Shown piece by piece: positions 47,471 through 58,950 of a DNA stretch of 64,000 bases. Location of the stretch: positions 6,262,001-6,326,000 of the forward strand of contig OX638134.1 in assembly GCA_951804985.1 (NCBI GenBank), read 5' to 3'. Position numbers and translations under genes: made by a program. Positions within the stretch are counted from its first letter, which is position 1. Every line of letters starts with the position of its first letter. Source of the DNA: Dryomyza anilis. Taxonomy: Eukaryota > Arthropoda > Insecta > Diptera > Dryomyzidae. The notes under the pieces are model-generated. The model made no database searches and was not told where the DNA came from. It was given only the letters and a program-made list of their open reading frames with translations.

Positions 47471-47830
47471 CTTTGGACTTCCGAAAATACACAAAGATAA
47501 CACACCCCTTAGACCAATGGCTCGTCCATTAATTCACCTTCATACGGACTATGCCAATATATAATTACAATTTTAAAAAACTTGACGAAAGAGTCCACTT
47601 ACAATATTAATAATGCAATAGAATTTAAAAACTGGGTAAACGGCACATAGATGAAATTGACGATAACGATGAAATTATTATCTCATAAGGACGTGGTGTC
47701 TTTGTTTCCTAGTATCCCTGTAGATTTCGCATTAAAAGTAATAGAAAATAAATGGAACATAATTAAGGACTATACAAATATGATATGATAATTTTGAACT
47801 TCTGCATTAAAGACAACATTATTTCAAATA

Positions 47831-48160
47831 AAGGGTTTTTCAATAAGAGCGCTACAAATGTTTTTTCAAGGGTTTTTCAACAGAGAAGCTACAAAAGTAG
47901 AGCGACAGGGATAGCAAACGACGCCATATTTATTGCCGCTCTTTTGACATTTCTCTTCAGTAAGGTTTGCCATTTCATCACGGAAAGATATACGAGCCAA
48001 CAACGAGTCGAAATTATTTAAATTTACTAACAAAATTCGAACTCGTATATCTTTCCATCATGAAATAGCAAACCTTACTGAAGAGAAATGTCAAAAAATC
48101 GGCATGAAATATGGCGTCCCTGTTGATCTACTTTTGTAGCGTCCCCGTTGAAAAACACTT
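47831..48160. mobile_element. palindromic MITE copy 1, inserted in the Penelope-like RT
   Basis: Ends AAGGGTTTTTCAA and TTGAAAAACACTT, flanked by TA (47829-47830; 48161-48162). Long arms include AGTAAGGTTTGCCATTTCA and its complement around a short centre (ACGAGTCGAAATTATT). Removing the element with one TA joins AAATACAAAG and brings the FKYKDLIYNQQKG-type RT reading back together, which proves the insertion site. The left end shows two successive GGGTTTTTCAA ends. Confidence 0.88.
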
Positions 48161-48531
48161 TACAAAGACTTAATATATAATCAACAAAAAGGAATGCCGA
48201 TGGGATCCCCAGCATCTCCAGTAATAGCTGGAGACAAAACCAAGATTGGTAAAAAAAATATGTAGACGACATTTTCGCGATAATAAAACTGGACAAGATA
48301 GATGAAACTTTAAGAACATTTAACGCATTTCACCGGAAATTTACCATATTTCGACACACTAGTAATTCGAAAAGGAAACAATTTAACAATTGACTGGTAC
48401 CAGAAACCCATCGCATCAGGACGATTAATTAATTTCAACTCAAGACACCCAAGAAGGATAATATTCAACACGGCGATTTTATTAGAAGAGTTTTAGTAAT
48501 AAGCAACAATGAGTTTCATAAGGACAACATA

Positions 48532-49044
48532 TTGCACAAAAATGGATTCCCCAGAAAGACGATAAAAAATTTAATTGACAATTATTATAAGCCCAATCAT
48601 AGACCACGGATTGACAAAGAGCCGAAAATATACAAATCAATGACATATATAAATGGACTATCGCAGAGGATTATAAAATCGGACTTATACGACAAAGATA
48701 AATATCAAATAGTATCAAAGACAAGTAACACATTACAACAACTTTACAGTAATACAAAAACCCAAACAGACAATTTTGATAAAGCTAACTTGATATATAG
48801 AATTCGATACAAAGGTGATGGGCCCAATATATTTAATAAGACATATGTTGGGACGACAAATAATAAACTTAGGACAAGAATTTCTTCGCATAAATCTGAT
48901 CAAAAAGCACAAGGTAAGCCAATAGAGCAGAAAACAGCTCACTGTGAAAATCTCGGACACTCTCCGGACTTCAAAAACATTAACGTTTTGCAACAGGAGC
49001 CGAACTATTTCCGAAGGTATATTCTGGAAACGAAGAAAGACTAA
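48532..49044 (+). pseudogene. GIY-YIG endonuclease domain of the Penelope-like element (remnant)
   Basis: 170 codons, TTG-opened in the track frame but continuous upstream with RT-thumb-like sequence (NEFHKDNILHKNGFP). The GIY-YIG module is clear: LIYRIRYKG, then KTYVGTTNNKLRTRISSHKSD with the conserved Arg. After it come an H-C...H stretch (AHCENLGHSPDF) and a VLQQEPNYFRRYILE end, as in this family, where the domain nicks DNA for target-primed reverse transcription. The frame ends at TAA 49042-49044. With its RT broken, the copy cannot move by itself. Confidence 0.85.
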
Positions 49045-49151
49045 ACTACAAAACGGACACGGAGAAATGCGCGCGTATATACAAATACTTAGTTAGGAAA
49101 CAAAGAATCAAAAATAATCAGTGCAGACTCAGACGGTGAAATGACAAATTA

Positions 49152-50087
49152 CACTGTGCTACAAATTCCAAAAAATTTCGTTTCCAAATTTCCCACCTAT
49201 ATTTTTAGATAGGTATCGAAAATTAATGAATATCCTCATTTACAGAATGACTATATCACTTAGAGTTTTTTTTTAATTTGCTCTTCTGTGTGCAAATTTG
49301 CATTTTCCTACCTTGAATTACTTATATAATTAAAAGTCAGCATTCACGTAAGATATTTTAAAGATATTTGAAATACATTTTGTAGAATTACATAAGTAAG
49401 TTAAGGTACGAAAAATGGATTTTGAACAAAGCAGTGGACATTAAAAAAAAACACGAAGTAATACAGAAATTCTGTAAATGAGGATATTCATTGTTTTTCG
49501 ATGCCTAACCAAAAATACAGGACGGACTTCTTGTATATTTTTGGTGTTCCAACGTGATATTCTTTAACACTTATATATTATAGATTTAATTATTTGGAGT
49601 AGATGTTTTGTATCTATCATATCTTTGTTGTTTCTTGCTAAATTTGAAAAGTTCAAAAAATTTTGAAAAGGTAAATAAATTTATTTTTAATAACAGTAAA
49701 AATGTGTAGATTATATAGCAAGATGATATTTTAACGATTTTTCAAATTTGGAAAATGTATTCAAATTGGAATTGTTTTGTCGTATAATGACCTATAACTT
49801 AGGTCATTTTAAACATATTTTAATAAATTAAAAAGTTTTAGTAAGCTAAATGTGTTGGTTTTTCGAAAGTATAACACTTTTAAAATAACTTACGTGGATG
49901 CTGAGTTTTAATAACATATGTAACTCAAGGTAGGAAAATGCGAATTTGCACACAGATGAGTAAATTAAAAAAAATCGAAGTGATATTCTGACATGAGAAT
50001 TCTGTAAATGAGGATATTCATTGATTTTCGATAGCTATCCAAAAATATAGGTCGGAGTTCCTGTATATTTTTAGTGTCACACCGTGT
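49152..50087. mobile_element. long-inverted-repeat DNA element inside the Penelope-like 3' region
   Basis: Left end CACTGTGCTACAAA, right end (reverse) ACACGGTGTGACACTAAAA. The arms match for about 220-260 bp, for example ATGAATATCCTCATTTACAG and GTGTGCAAATTTGCATTTTCC with their complements. TA lies at both edges (49150-49151; 50088-50089). A second right-end-like stretch lies inside at 49459-49555 in the same orientation as the true right end, so the copy is composite. No transposase frame. Confidence 0.75.
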
Positions 50088-50245
50088 TATTGATTGTCGT
50101 ATTCGTCAAAAACTGTGTGAAATTTTATTTAAAAGTATATGTGATATGTAATAATATATGTTTATTTAAAATTTTTGTAAGTTTACAAATCTGTGGTGTA
50201 AAATATAGAATAAGTTGATTAATATGATAAAATCTTTGACAGAGT

Positions 50246-50300
50246 CCCTGAAGATAGCTTTCGACGAAGGCCGAAATATTGAACATAATAAAAATTGAAA
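50246..50300 (+). ncRNA. hammerhead-like core at the 3' end of the Penelope-like element
   Basis: CTGAAGA (50248-50254), a strong stem II GCTTTC-GAC-GAAGGC (50257-50271) and GAAA (50273-50276) are in hammerhead order. Stem III and the cleavage triplet are not well preserved (ATATTGAACATAATA). It complements the copy at 26590-26640, which keeps stem III but has lost most of stem II. Confidence 0.45.
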
Positions 50301-50379
50301 TACAAACAAAGAGTATTTTTAATTGAACCTGGAGCACGTAAAACAAATAACTTAATATTTAAAAGAGGTGGTTAAAAAT

Positions 50380-50660
50380 TAATAAAATTTAAATTTTTGA
50401 CAAAAAATTATCAAATTTTCATCAAAAAATTAAATTTTTATCAAAAATCCATTTTTTTCTAAAAATGAAATTTTATAATTATTAACTCAATTTCTCATTA
50501 TAAATTCAATAACCACTAAAAAATTAATTATTCACGATAAAAAACAAGTAATTTTTACTAGAATAAAATTGAATTTTTCACTAAAATTCCAATTTTTCCC
50601 TAAAAATTAATTTTTTTTTTTACTCAAAATTAAATTGTACACTATAAATTTAAATGTTGC
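50380..50660. repeat. 20-bp minisatellite, locus 4 (short, diverged)
   Basis: Degenerate TTTTTCACTAAAATTCCAAT-type units with poor register. Confidence 0.7.
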
Positions 50661-51690
50661 AAAAAAATGTAGACAAAAAAATGATTCAGATGTAAAAAAA
50701 TGAAAAAAAAAACTAATAAACTTTAAATTATTAAAACCACATTACATTTTATGATGCCTAACATAAGTAAAACCATCAACATTAGTACCTGTTGAGAGCA
50801 TGTTTATTTCTGCACATATTTTATATCTACTTTACTTAAGCACTTAAACAAATTACACCACATATGGAGGGTAACCTCAACATAAATTTGTACAAATAAG
50901 ACGACTTTATCGATTTCGAATTCATGTAAATTTCTAACAAGCACAGTCAAACTTTTATTGCTGAAGATACATGTATCTCTAGTAAGATGAGTTTCTGCAC
51001 TTAAAATTATAGTATAAAAATTATGAAAATTTATCAAAAATGTCAAAAAGTATAAAATAAGAATATATTAAAAAAATATAAAAATACAAGAAAAAAAATC
51101 TACACATTTATATACAAATATAAATGTGTAAAAAAATAATTAAAGAAATCAAAAAAATATCCAAAATCTATCTAAAATATTTAAAACATTAAAAACTATT
51201 AAAAATATCTTAAATACTGATACTAAAAGATCGTAATCAACCAAAATAAAATTCAAATCGAGTAGTTGAATATTTTATTGATTTTTTTTCGTAAAGTATC
51301 CTTGAAATAAGCTGCACTATAATACATTATATTGGACACCACTATAATACGGCCCAATTTTAAAAATAACCATTACTTGCGCAAGTCTTAGAAAAAGCAA
51401 AATGTAGTAACAATGCTTTGCCTGTCTCAATTTATTTCGATAAATTTTTCAATTGAATTACTTATAACTTAAAAAAATTTCAAAAACCAACAAAATTTTT
51501 CAATTTCAATTTTTTTCAAAAATCCAAGAAAACTCCTCAAGGAGATGGAATGGCCTCTTGCAAATGGTCTTGCATTTTTAAAATCCACCTGGCTATTACC
51601 GAGTTATAGTTGAATACGCCTTTAATGAAATTTCATTTAATGCGTAATTTTGAAATACTCCCAAGAAGTTTCAAGGACATTTTTTCAAAA
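50661..51690. other. non-repetitive AT-rich spacer
   Basis: No coding sequence supported. The minus frame at 50804-51046 has no splice or codon support. Confidence 0.45.
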
Positions 51691-52980
51691 ATCCAATGTT
51701 TCACTAAATTTAAAATTTTCACTAAATTTAAATTTTTCACTAAATTTAAATTTTTCACTAAATTAAAATTTTTCACTATGTTATTCACTATTTCACATTT
51801 TTCACTAAAAATTCAATTTTTCACTAAAAATTCAATTTTCCACTAAAAATTCAATTTTTCACTAAAAAATTCAATTTTTCACTAAAAATTCAATTTTTCA
51901 CTAAAAATTCAATTTTTCACTAAAAAATTCAATTTTTCACTAAAAATTCAATTTTTCACTAAAAATTCAATTTTTTACTAAAAATTCAATTTTTCACTAA
52001 AAAAAAATCAATTTTTCACTAAAAATTCAATTTTTCACTAAAAATTCAATTTTTCACTAAAAATTCAATTTTTCACTAAAAATTCAATTTTTCACTAAAA
52101 ATTCAATTTTTCACAAAGAATTAAATTTTTCACTAAGAATTCAATTTTTCACTAAGAATTCAATTTTTCACTAAAAATTCAATTTTTCACTAAAAAAATT
52201 CAATTTTTCACTAAAAATTCAATTTTTCACTAAAAATTCAATTTTTCACAAAGAATTCAATTTTTCACTAAGAATTCAATTTTTCACTAAAAACTCAATT
52301 TTTCACTAAAAATTCAATTTTTCACTAAAAAAATTCAATTTTTCACTAAAAACTCAATTTTTCACTAAAAATTCAATTTTTCATAAAGAATTCAATTTAT
52401 CACTAAGAATTCAATTTTTCACTAAGAATTCAATTTTTCACTAAAAACTCAATTTTTCACTAAAAACTCAATTTTTCACTAAAAATTCAATTTTTTACTA
52501 AAAAATTGAATTTTTCACTAAAGTTCAATTTTTCACTAAAAAAAATCCATTTTTCACTAAAAATTCAATTTTTCACTAAAAATTTAATTTTTCACTAAAA
52601 AATTAAAATTTTCACTAAAAATTCAAATTTTCACTACAAATTCTATTTTTCACTAAAATTAAAATTTTCACTAAAAATTCAATTTTTCATTAAAAATTCA
52701 ATTTTTCATTAAAAATTCAATTTTTCATTAAAAATTCAAATTTTATATTAAAAATTCAATTTAACATTAAAAATACAATTTTCCTTAAAAATTTAATTTT
52801 TCTTAAAAATAAAGTTTTCACTAAAAATTCAATTAAGCACTAGACATTAAATTTGAGCACTGAAATTCAATTTTATTTAAATTAAAATTTTCACTAAAAA
52901 TTAAAATTTCACTAAAATTAAATATTTCACTTGATATTAAAATTTTCACCAAGAGTTACATTTTTCAGTACAAATTCAAT
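51691..52980. repeat. 20-bp TTTTTCACTAAAAATTCAAT minisatellite, locus 5 (largest)
   Basis: About 60 units, the most regular at 51800-52500. Short higher-order duplication is visible: CACAAAGAATT...CACTAAGAATT...CACTAAGAATT recurs near 52110, 52247 and 52382 (about 135 bp period). The plus frame at 51610-51846 is repeat sequence. Confidence 0.95.
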
Positions 52981-54340
52981 ATTCAACATTTTAACAAATT
53001 TAAAACACTTAAATAAATTTGCACAGTATTTGAAAACTACTTTGTTATTTTTATTATTGCATGCATTGGCTAAATGTCTGATATAATTTAAATTTATTAA
53101 TATATAATACTTTGTCGATTGCATGTTTGCAGGATATTACAAAGTTGCTGTATTTTGTGTTGTGTTTTTGTTAGAAGTGTTCAACAAACTACGTCCATTG
53201 AACTGCTACATGTGACAGTTCATGTCAACTAACGATTGGCAATAATGTTTTTGTTTTGTTTGCTATGCAGACAACATAAATTGTAGGGTGATTATTTTCT
53301 TTTAGTAGATAAATATATTTGCTTTAATAAAACAATTTATTTAAGATTATTGCATTTATAAATTAAATATACTAGAATTTTAATTAATACGAATTTTTGT
53401 ATTCTAAAAAAAAATTTTTCAGTATTTGAAAAGTTTTTAAAACTTTAAATTATATTTTGTAAAATATATTTAAAACAGCATCTATTGCATTTTGAGATTT
53501 ATTTTATTTTATATATAATTTAAATTTTTATTAAATATTTTCTTATATTTATTTTTCACTTTAAAGTACACCTGTGGCCAAACCTATTATATATAGCTAT
53601 AAAATTGCCACCAATTATATGTGCTGTAAAGTTTTAGCTTTTCAAAACTGCTAAAATCATGCCGTTCGCCTAAGTGGTTCGACGCACACTTCGATTTAAG
53701 CTGGCAAACAACATTTATATGTTACTCATACGTCATGTGGTTTTCTGTATAAACTTTGCGCTTTTTGTGCACATGTTGCGCGGTTTAAACCAAAGCGGCA
53801 GGCGGCTGCACCTGAAATTAACCTTAACCTTGACGCATGGCGTGAAGCACAAAATGCGTGGTTTTTGTGGCTCTTGACTTCCCAGACGACCTAACTGAAG
53901 ACACCTACAACACGGCATGTGTTTCTATTTGATTTGTTTAAAAGAATTTTGTGGCTGCTTGTTGTAGATACTTTGGTTGTTGTTGCGTATTTTGCTATTG
54001 TTACTTTTTATTTTTGTATTTTTTGTTTTTATACTTTTTTTAACTTATGTGTTGCCGGCAATATAATGATTGTCTCACGTGTTCGAAATTCAATGACGGC
54101 AAATCCTTGACTTTGTAAGACACGCACACGCAAAGCATTAAACACACAAACTGATACAAAAAAACAAACAAAAAAACTTAGGGAATATTAAAATTTCCTT
54201 TTTTTTCCTTACTTTAGCAGCAAACTTTCGTTTTGAATTTAATAAAATTAATGCGTAGCAAAGTATGTTGGAATTTAGAAAATATTAAAAACAATAAAAG
54301 GTATATTTTAAGGTATTTTCTTAAATTGAAAATAAAATTT
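52981..54340. other. non-repetitive segment with one conserved satellite box
   Basis: 53640-54120 is nearer to balanced composition. It holds a well-preserved box at 53722-53744 (GTTACTCATACGTCATGTGGTTTTC). Short frames on both strands (53674-53877 plus, 53733-53918 minus) are unconvincing. The stretch CGGCAGGCGGCTGCACCTG near 53800 is unusually GC-rich here and could be regulatory. Confidence 0.4.
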
Positions 54341-55150
54341 TTTATTAACAATTCAAATTTAAAAAAAAATCAATTTTTCAGTTTTACATTTTAATTTTCC
54401 AATAATAAAAATTCAATTATTATTAAAAATTCTATTTTTCACAAAAAAAAAAAATGTTCAATAAAAATTAAAATGTTCACTAAAAAATTCAAATTTTCAC
54501 TAAACATTCAATTATTCACTACAAATTCAATTTTTTACTAAAAAAATTATTTTTCACTAAAAATTCAATTTTTCACTAAAAATTCAATTTTTCACTAAAA
54601 ATTCAATTTTTCACTTAAAATTCAATTTATCACTAAAAATTCAATTTTTCACTAAAAATTCAATTTTTCACTAAAAATTCAATTTTTCACTAAAAATTCA
54701 ATTTTTCACTAAAAATTCAATTTTTCACTTAAAATTCAATTTTTCATTAAAAATTCAATTTTTCATTAAAAATTCAATTTTTCATTAAAAATTCAATTTT
54801 TCACTAAAAATTCAATTTTTCACTAAAAATTCAATTTTTCACTAAAAACTCAATTTTTCAATAAAAAATTCAATTTTTCACTAAAAATTTAATTTTTCAC
54901 TAAAAATTCAATTTTTACTACGAATTCTATTTTTCACTAAAAATTCAATTTTTCATTATAAATTCAATTTTTAACTAGAAATTCAATTTTTCACTAAAAA
55001 TTCGATTTTTCTCAAAATTCATTTTCTCAATAAAAATTCAATTTTTCACTAAAATTTAAATTTTTCACTAAAAATTCAATTATTCACTAAAAATTTAATT
55101 TTTCACTAAAAACTCAATTTTTCACTAAAAAAATTAAATTTTTCACGAAT
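54341..55150. repeat. 20-bp minisatellite, locus 6
   Basis: About 40 units of TTTTTCACTAAAAATTCAAT, regular at 54550-54860. Confidence 0.93.
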
Positions 55151-55890
55151 GCAAAATATGCCATATCTGTCACAACACTTTCAAATTACGTTGTTTTATT
55201 TTGCATATTTTTAAAATTTCTCTGTTTTCCGCCAAAAATTGTTCAAAATTGTGCATACATTTTTGACACGCAAGAAAACTACATGGCTGTCGTAGCATGT
55301 GAGGCCAGTAATGCTGACACGACACGCATACGAACAGCTGCTACCACCACCACCACCACACAAACAACACCACATACATATAACACACAACGTGCGTGCA
55401 GCGCAGCGGAAGTTGCTGCTCGTGTAATTTCGTAACACGTCTAAATTGTTGTTTTTCGCAGCTTGCCTTCTGCTCCGTTACTTCGGTGCCTCGCGGCTGC
55501 GTTTTGCATTGTTGTCAAATTTCCGATTGCTTGGCAAAGTAGGTAAGCGTCTGGTTTAAGGGTGTTTGTATTAGTTACATATAGTATGTGTGTGTGTGTC
55601 TGTGAAAGTATGAGAATAAAAAGCAGCCGTGTTGCTTTTACTTTGAGGCGCATTATTGTTTTTTATTTTACTTTAAAATTTTATGTATTTTTTTCTACTT
55701 CGCGTTGGTTTTACATGTAACATTTTAACAATTTGCCGCATATTGAGGCAGAGATTTTCGTGCGCAGATTTTGCATAATTTCATAAAAAAAAAAAATAAA
55801 AAAGCTGTGTAGAAAATCGCACATTTTAAACTCTGATTAAAATACAACTAAATGTAGCGCATACGACACACAGTGGTACAGGTATACAAG
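55151..55890. other. non-repetitive segment with triplet and TG tracts
   Basis: Contains a (ACC)n tract near 55340-55365 and a TGTGTGTGTG tract near 55585. The relatively GC-rich block at 55460-55560 could be a promoter or leader region, but no gene is identifiable. A conserved satellite box lies at 55860-55879 (CATACGACACACAGTGGTAC). Confidence 0.4.
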
Positions 55891-55892
55891 TA

Positions 55893-56207
55893 AAGGGTTT
55901 TTTCAATAAGAGCGCTACAAAAGTTGTTTTTCAAAGGTTTTTCAACAGGGACGCTACAAAAGTAGAGCGACAGGGACAGCAAACAACGCCATATTTCTTT
56001 CCGCTCTTTTGATATTTCTCTTCAGTAAGGTTTGCCATTTCACGATGAAAAGATATACGAATTCGAATTTCGGTAGTAAATTTTAATAATTTCGACTCGT
56101 TGTTGGCTCGTACATCTTTCCATCATAAAATAAGAGCGGCAAGAAATATGGCGTCGTTTGCTGTCCCTGTCGCTCTACATTTGTAGCGTCCCAGTTGAAA
56201 AACGCTT
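55893..56207. mobile_element. palindromic MITE copy 2
   Basis: Same family as 47831-48160: AAGGGTTTTTTCAATAAG left, TTGAAAAACGCTT right, TA on both sides (55891-55892; 56208-56209). It also has the doubled left end. Arms contain TTCAGTAAGGTTTGCC on the left, but its right-arm partner is deleted here. Confidence 0.87.
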
Positions 56208-56877
56208 TATATAATTAAGGTTTTTTTTTTATTCTAAAAGAGGAATGTGTTAGTTATTAAAAAAACATAATTGCAAAAACAAAATGTTAGTTTAGATAGC
56301 GACTATTTTCGCGGAATATTTTGTTAATTTTTTTATTTTTAGATGAACACTATATGACTCCTTTTTAACTGTTTACACTGTACGGCAAAATTGTAGTGAA
56401 TAAGATTAGCATCCACTTAACGGAGGAGAATATTCAGGAAAAACGATTTTCATTATACTGCAATTACTTTTTTTAATTCGTATTATTAATATATAAATGG
56501 TGTTATATGGAACTATATTACATAGTTTCAGCAATTTTATAAATTTTAATAAGTTAATTTGTTTTCTAAATATTTGGGAACCACTCGATGAATTTAAATC
56601 ACGTGTATTTGTTACCTGGGTTTTTATGAATATGCTATGCGTAAATTTTCAGATTCGAAACATTAGCGAGATATTGAAAATTCATTATATAGGTACTTTG
56701 ATTCCAAAATTTATAAAAATCTCATAAAAAAGTATGTTATGATATAATATAAATATTACATTCTATAGATACGCCCTCTAAACATTAATCAATTTTTAAT
56801 TGCGTTACATATATGAGATCAGTATCTATCCAAGACACTGTGTTCAAAATTTCAAAGATTTTTGCCAACTCCTTATA
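56208..56877. other. AT-rich spacer between two MITE copies
   Basis: No gene found. The 76-codon plus frame at 56497-56727 has no support beyond length. Confidence 0.45.
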
Positions 56878-57158
56878 AAGGGTTTTTCAACAGGGACGCT
56901 ACAAAAGTAAAGCGACAGGGACAGTAATCGATGCCATATTTCTTGCCGCTCTTTTGACATTTCTCTTCAGTAAGGTTTGCCATTTTATGATGGAAAGATA
57001 TACGAATTCGAATGTCGGTAGTAAATTTTAATAATTTCGACTCGTTGTTGGCTCGTATATCTTTCCATCATTAAATGGCAAACCTTACTGAAGAGAAATG
57101 TCAAAAGAGTGGCAAGAAATATGGCGTCATTTGCTTGTTCTGTCGCTCTACTTTTGTA
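56878..57158. mobile_element. palindromic MITE copy 3, right end missing
   Basis: AAGGGTTTTTCAACAGGGACG left end after TA. Both arms match well, including AGTAAGGTTTGCCATTT and its complement. The right end stops at CTCTACTTTTGTA, lacking the final ~20 bp, and runs directly into 20-bp minisatellite. Unlike copies 1 and 2 it has a single left end. Confidence 0.83.
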
Positions 57159-57540
57159 AATTTTAGTGAAAAATTTATATTGTAAAAATTTTATATTTTA
57201 GTGAACATTTAATTTTTAATGAAATATTGAATTCATAATGAAAACATTTTTTTTTTTTCATTAAAAAATTTATTATTTTTATTGAAAATTTGATTTTTTA
57301 ACGAAAAATTGAATTTTTGAATTTTTAATGTAAAATAGAATTTTTCGTAAATAATACATTATGAAAACATTTTTTTTTAGTGCAAATTTGAATTTATAAT
57401 TTTTCTATAAGAATGCAATATTCCTAGTGCAAATTTTATTTTAATGCTTAATTTAAATATTAAGTGGTATTTTGAATTTTTAATAAAAAAAAAAATTATT
57501 ATTTAAAAATTATAATTTTAATAAAAAATGTAATATTTTT
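57159..57540. repeat. 20-bp minisatellite, locus 7 (reverse orientation, diverged)
   Basis: TAGTGAAAAATTTATATTG-type units, the reverse complement of the usual family orientation. Confidence 0.7.
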
Positions 57541-58950
57541 AAAATATTTTAAATCCATAATATACACAAAACCTAATTTAGAACACAAAACAAGAACACT
57601 GCATTGTTTCTTTTTACATTTCATTGTCAATCCTTTTGTTAACATTTCCGTCAACTGTCAAGCATTTGTTGTGTTAACAAATTTCAGAACAAGCAGCAAA
57701 TAATAAATTAGCCACATTGTTGTATACTGCAGTGGTAGAAGTAGCTGGGGCAACAGCAAAAACAAAAGCATTCACAATCATTAATTATTGCGCACAACTA
57801 AAACCACCGACAGGACACTCCTCACAAGGACATCTGTTTGTTATGCATTTGCTCTTCAACGGGGGGTTGCTGCTGCTGTTTCTTCTGTGGTTCGGGGTCT
57901 CTGTTTAGTGTGTTCACGTCTTTGTTCCTTAAGAGTTCAGATAATTTGTGGCTTATTTATGGCGTCGCCAAACAAAGACAAATTATCAAATCGCAACAAT
58001 GGCCGCAGCAATATAAACTACGATAAAAACAACACTTGAAAAACACAATAATAAACGACGACAACAAAGTATTAAGTATGTCGTCAAAAGCAGCATGAAA
58101 TAAATGGTGGAATGTTAAAAATTAAAAAATAAATGACAGCAATTTGACATTTGCCGTTGGATAAATGTAAAATTAACGACAATCAAAATGCTGTAAATTG
58201 CAAATTATTCCCCAGTGCGGCCGGAAAGTAGGCAATAAAATATTTTTGAAATAAAAAATAAAATAAAATGTATTTAAAGTAAAATTCAAATTAGAGAATT
58301 ATATGTGGAAAAGAAAGGTTACAACAAATAGAAAAAATAAATATGTATAGGTATTTAAAAAATAAAAACAAAATAAAAATTATTTAAAATTTTAAAAAAT
58401 AGTTTTAATTAAGTTAACAATTGTAAGAATAGTTGCATTTGAACTTATTCATTTTATACAAATTAAAATGCAAATAATTCCAAACGATACCAAAAAGTAT
58501 GCAATAAAAAAAAACAAAAATAATATAAATAAATTAAGAGTAAACCCCAACATAATTAAATGGCTAAATAAATATTTAGACAAGAAATATTTGAAAAAAG
58601 ATAATTAAAAAGCCAATTGTTTTATAAATGAAATTTGTATATTATGCAACATGGACACAAAGCAATACAATTATAAATATTGATTTTAGAATCATAACAA
58701 ATTAAGTCACTATAATAACTGACATTCGTGTTTCTTACTACATTCAGAATGTTAAAAGCCATCAGCTCTAACTGCTAACTAAACATTGTCATTATAACTT
58801 ATAACAGACGATAAGAACAACAGCCAAGCTTTATATAGTTTTGTCTAAATATACAAATAAACTATGGTATTCAGTAAGAGACAGGATATTTAACCAATAA
58901 ACACACAAAATATCAGGTTGTTTAGAAGTTCTCTACACAGTAAATTGCAT
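57541..58950. other. non-repetitive segment, no gene supported
   Basis: 57600-58220 is the least AT-rich part. The plus frames at 57717-58039 overlap one another and show no splice sites or family features. 58230-58650 is A-rich. Confidence 0.4.

Larger units (their letters stand above)
47471..50345 (+). mobile_element. Penelope-like retroelement, 5'-truncated and interrupted twice
   Basis: Reverse-transcriptase motifs typical of the family are visible in order: FGLPKIHKDNTPLRP (about 47472-47517), DVVSLFPSIPVDFAL (47691-47735), KGMPMGSPASPV (about 48188-48225) and YVDDIFAIIK (48260-48290). The GIY-YIG endonuclease domain follows at 48532-49044. Frameshifts, a deletion between the MGSP and YVDD motifs, and the missing N-terminus make it inactive. 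Two DNA elements are inserted, at 47831-48160 and 49152-50087. The 3' part (50088-50345) carries a hammerhead-like core. Confidence 0.87.

Noticed and set aside
55211..55653. Minus-strand Cys/Gly-rich frames near 55.2-55.6 kb
   Set aside because: Gly run comes from an ACC trinucleotide tract; no splice sites or homologous context.
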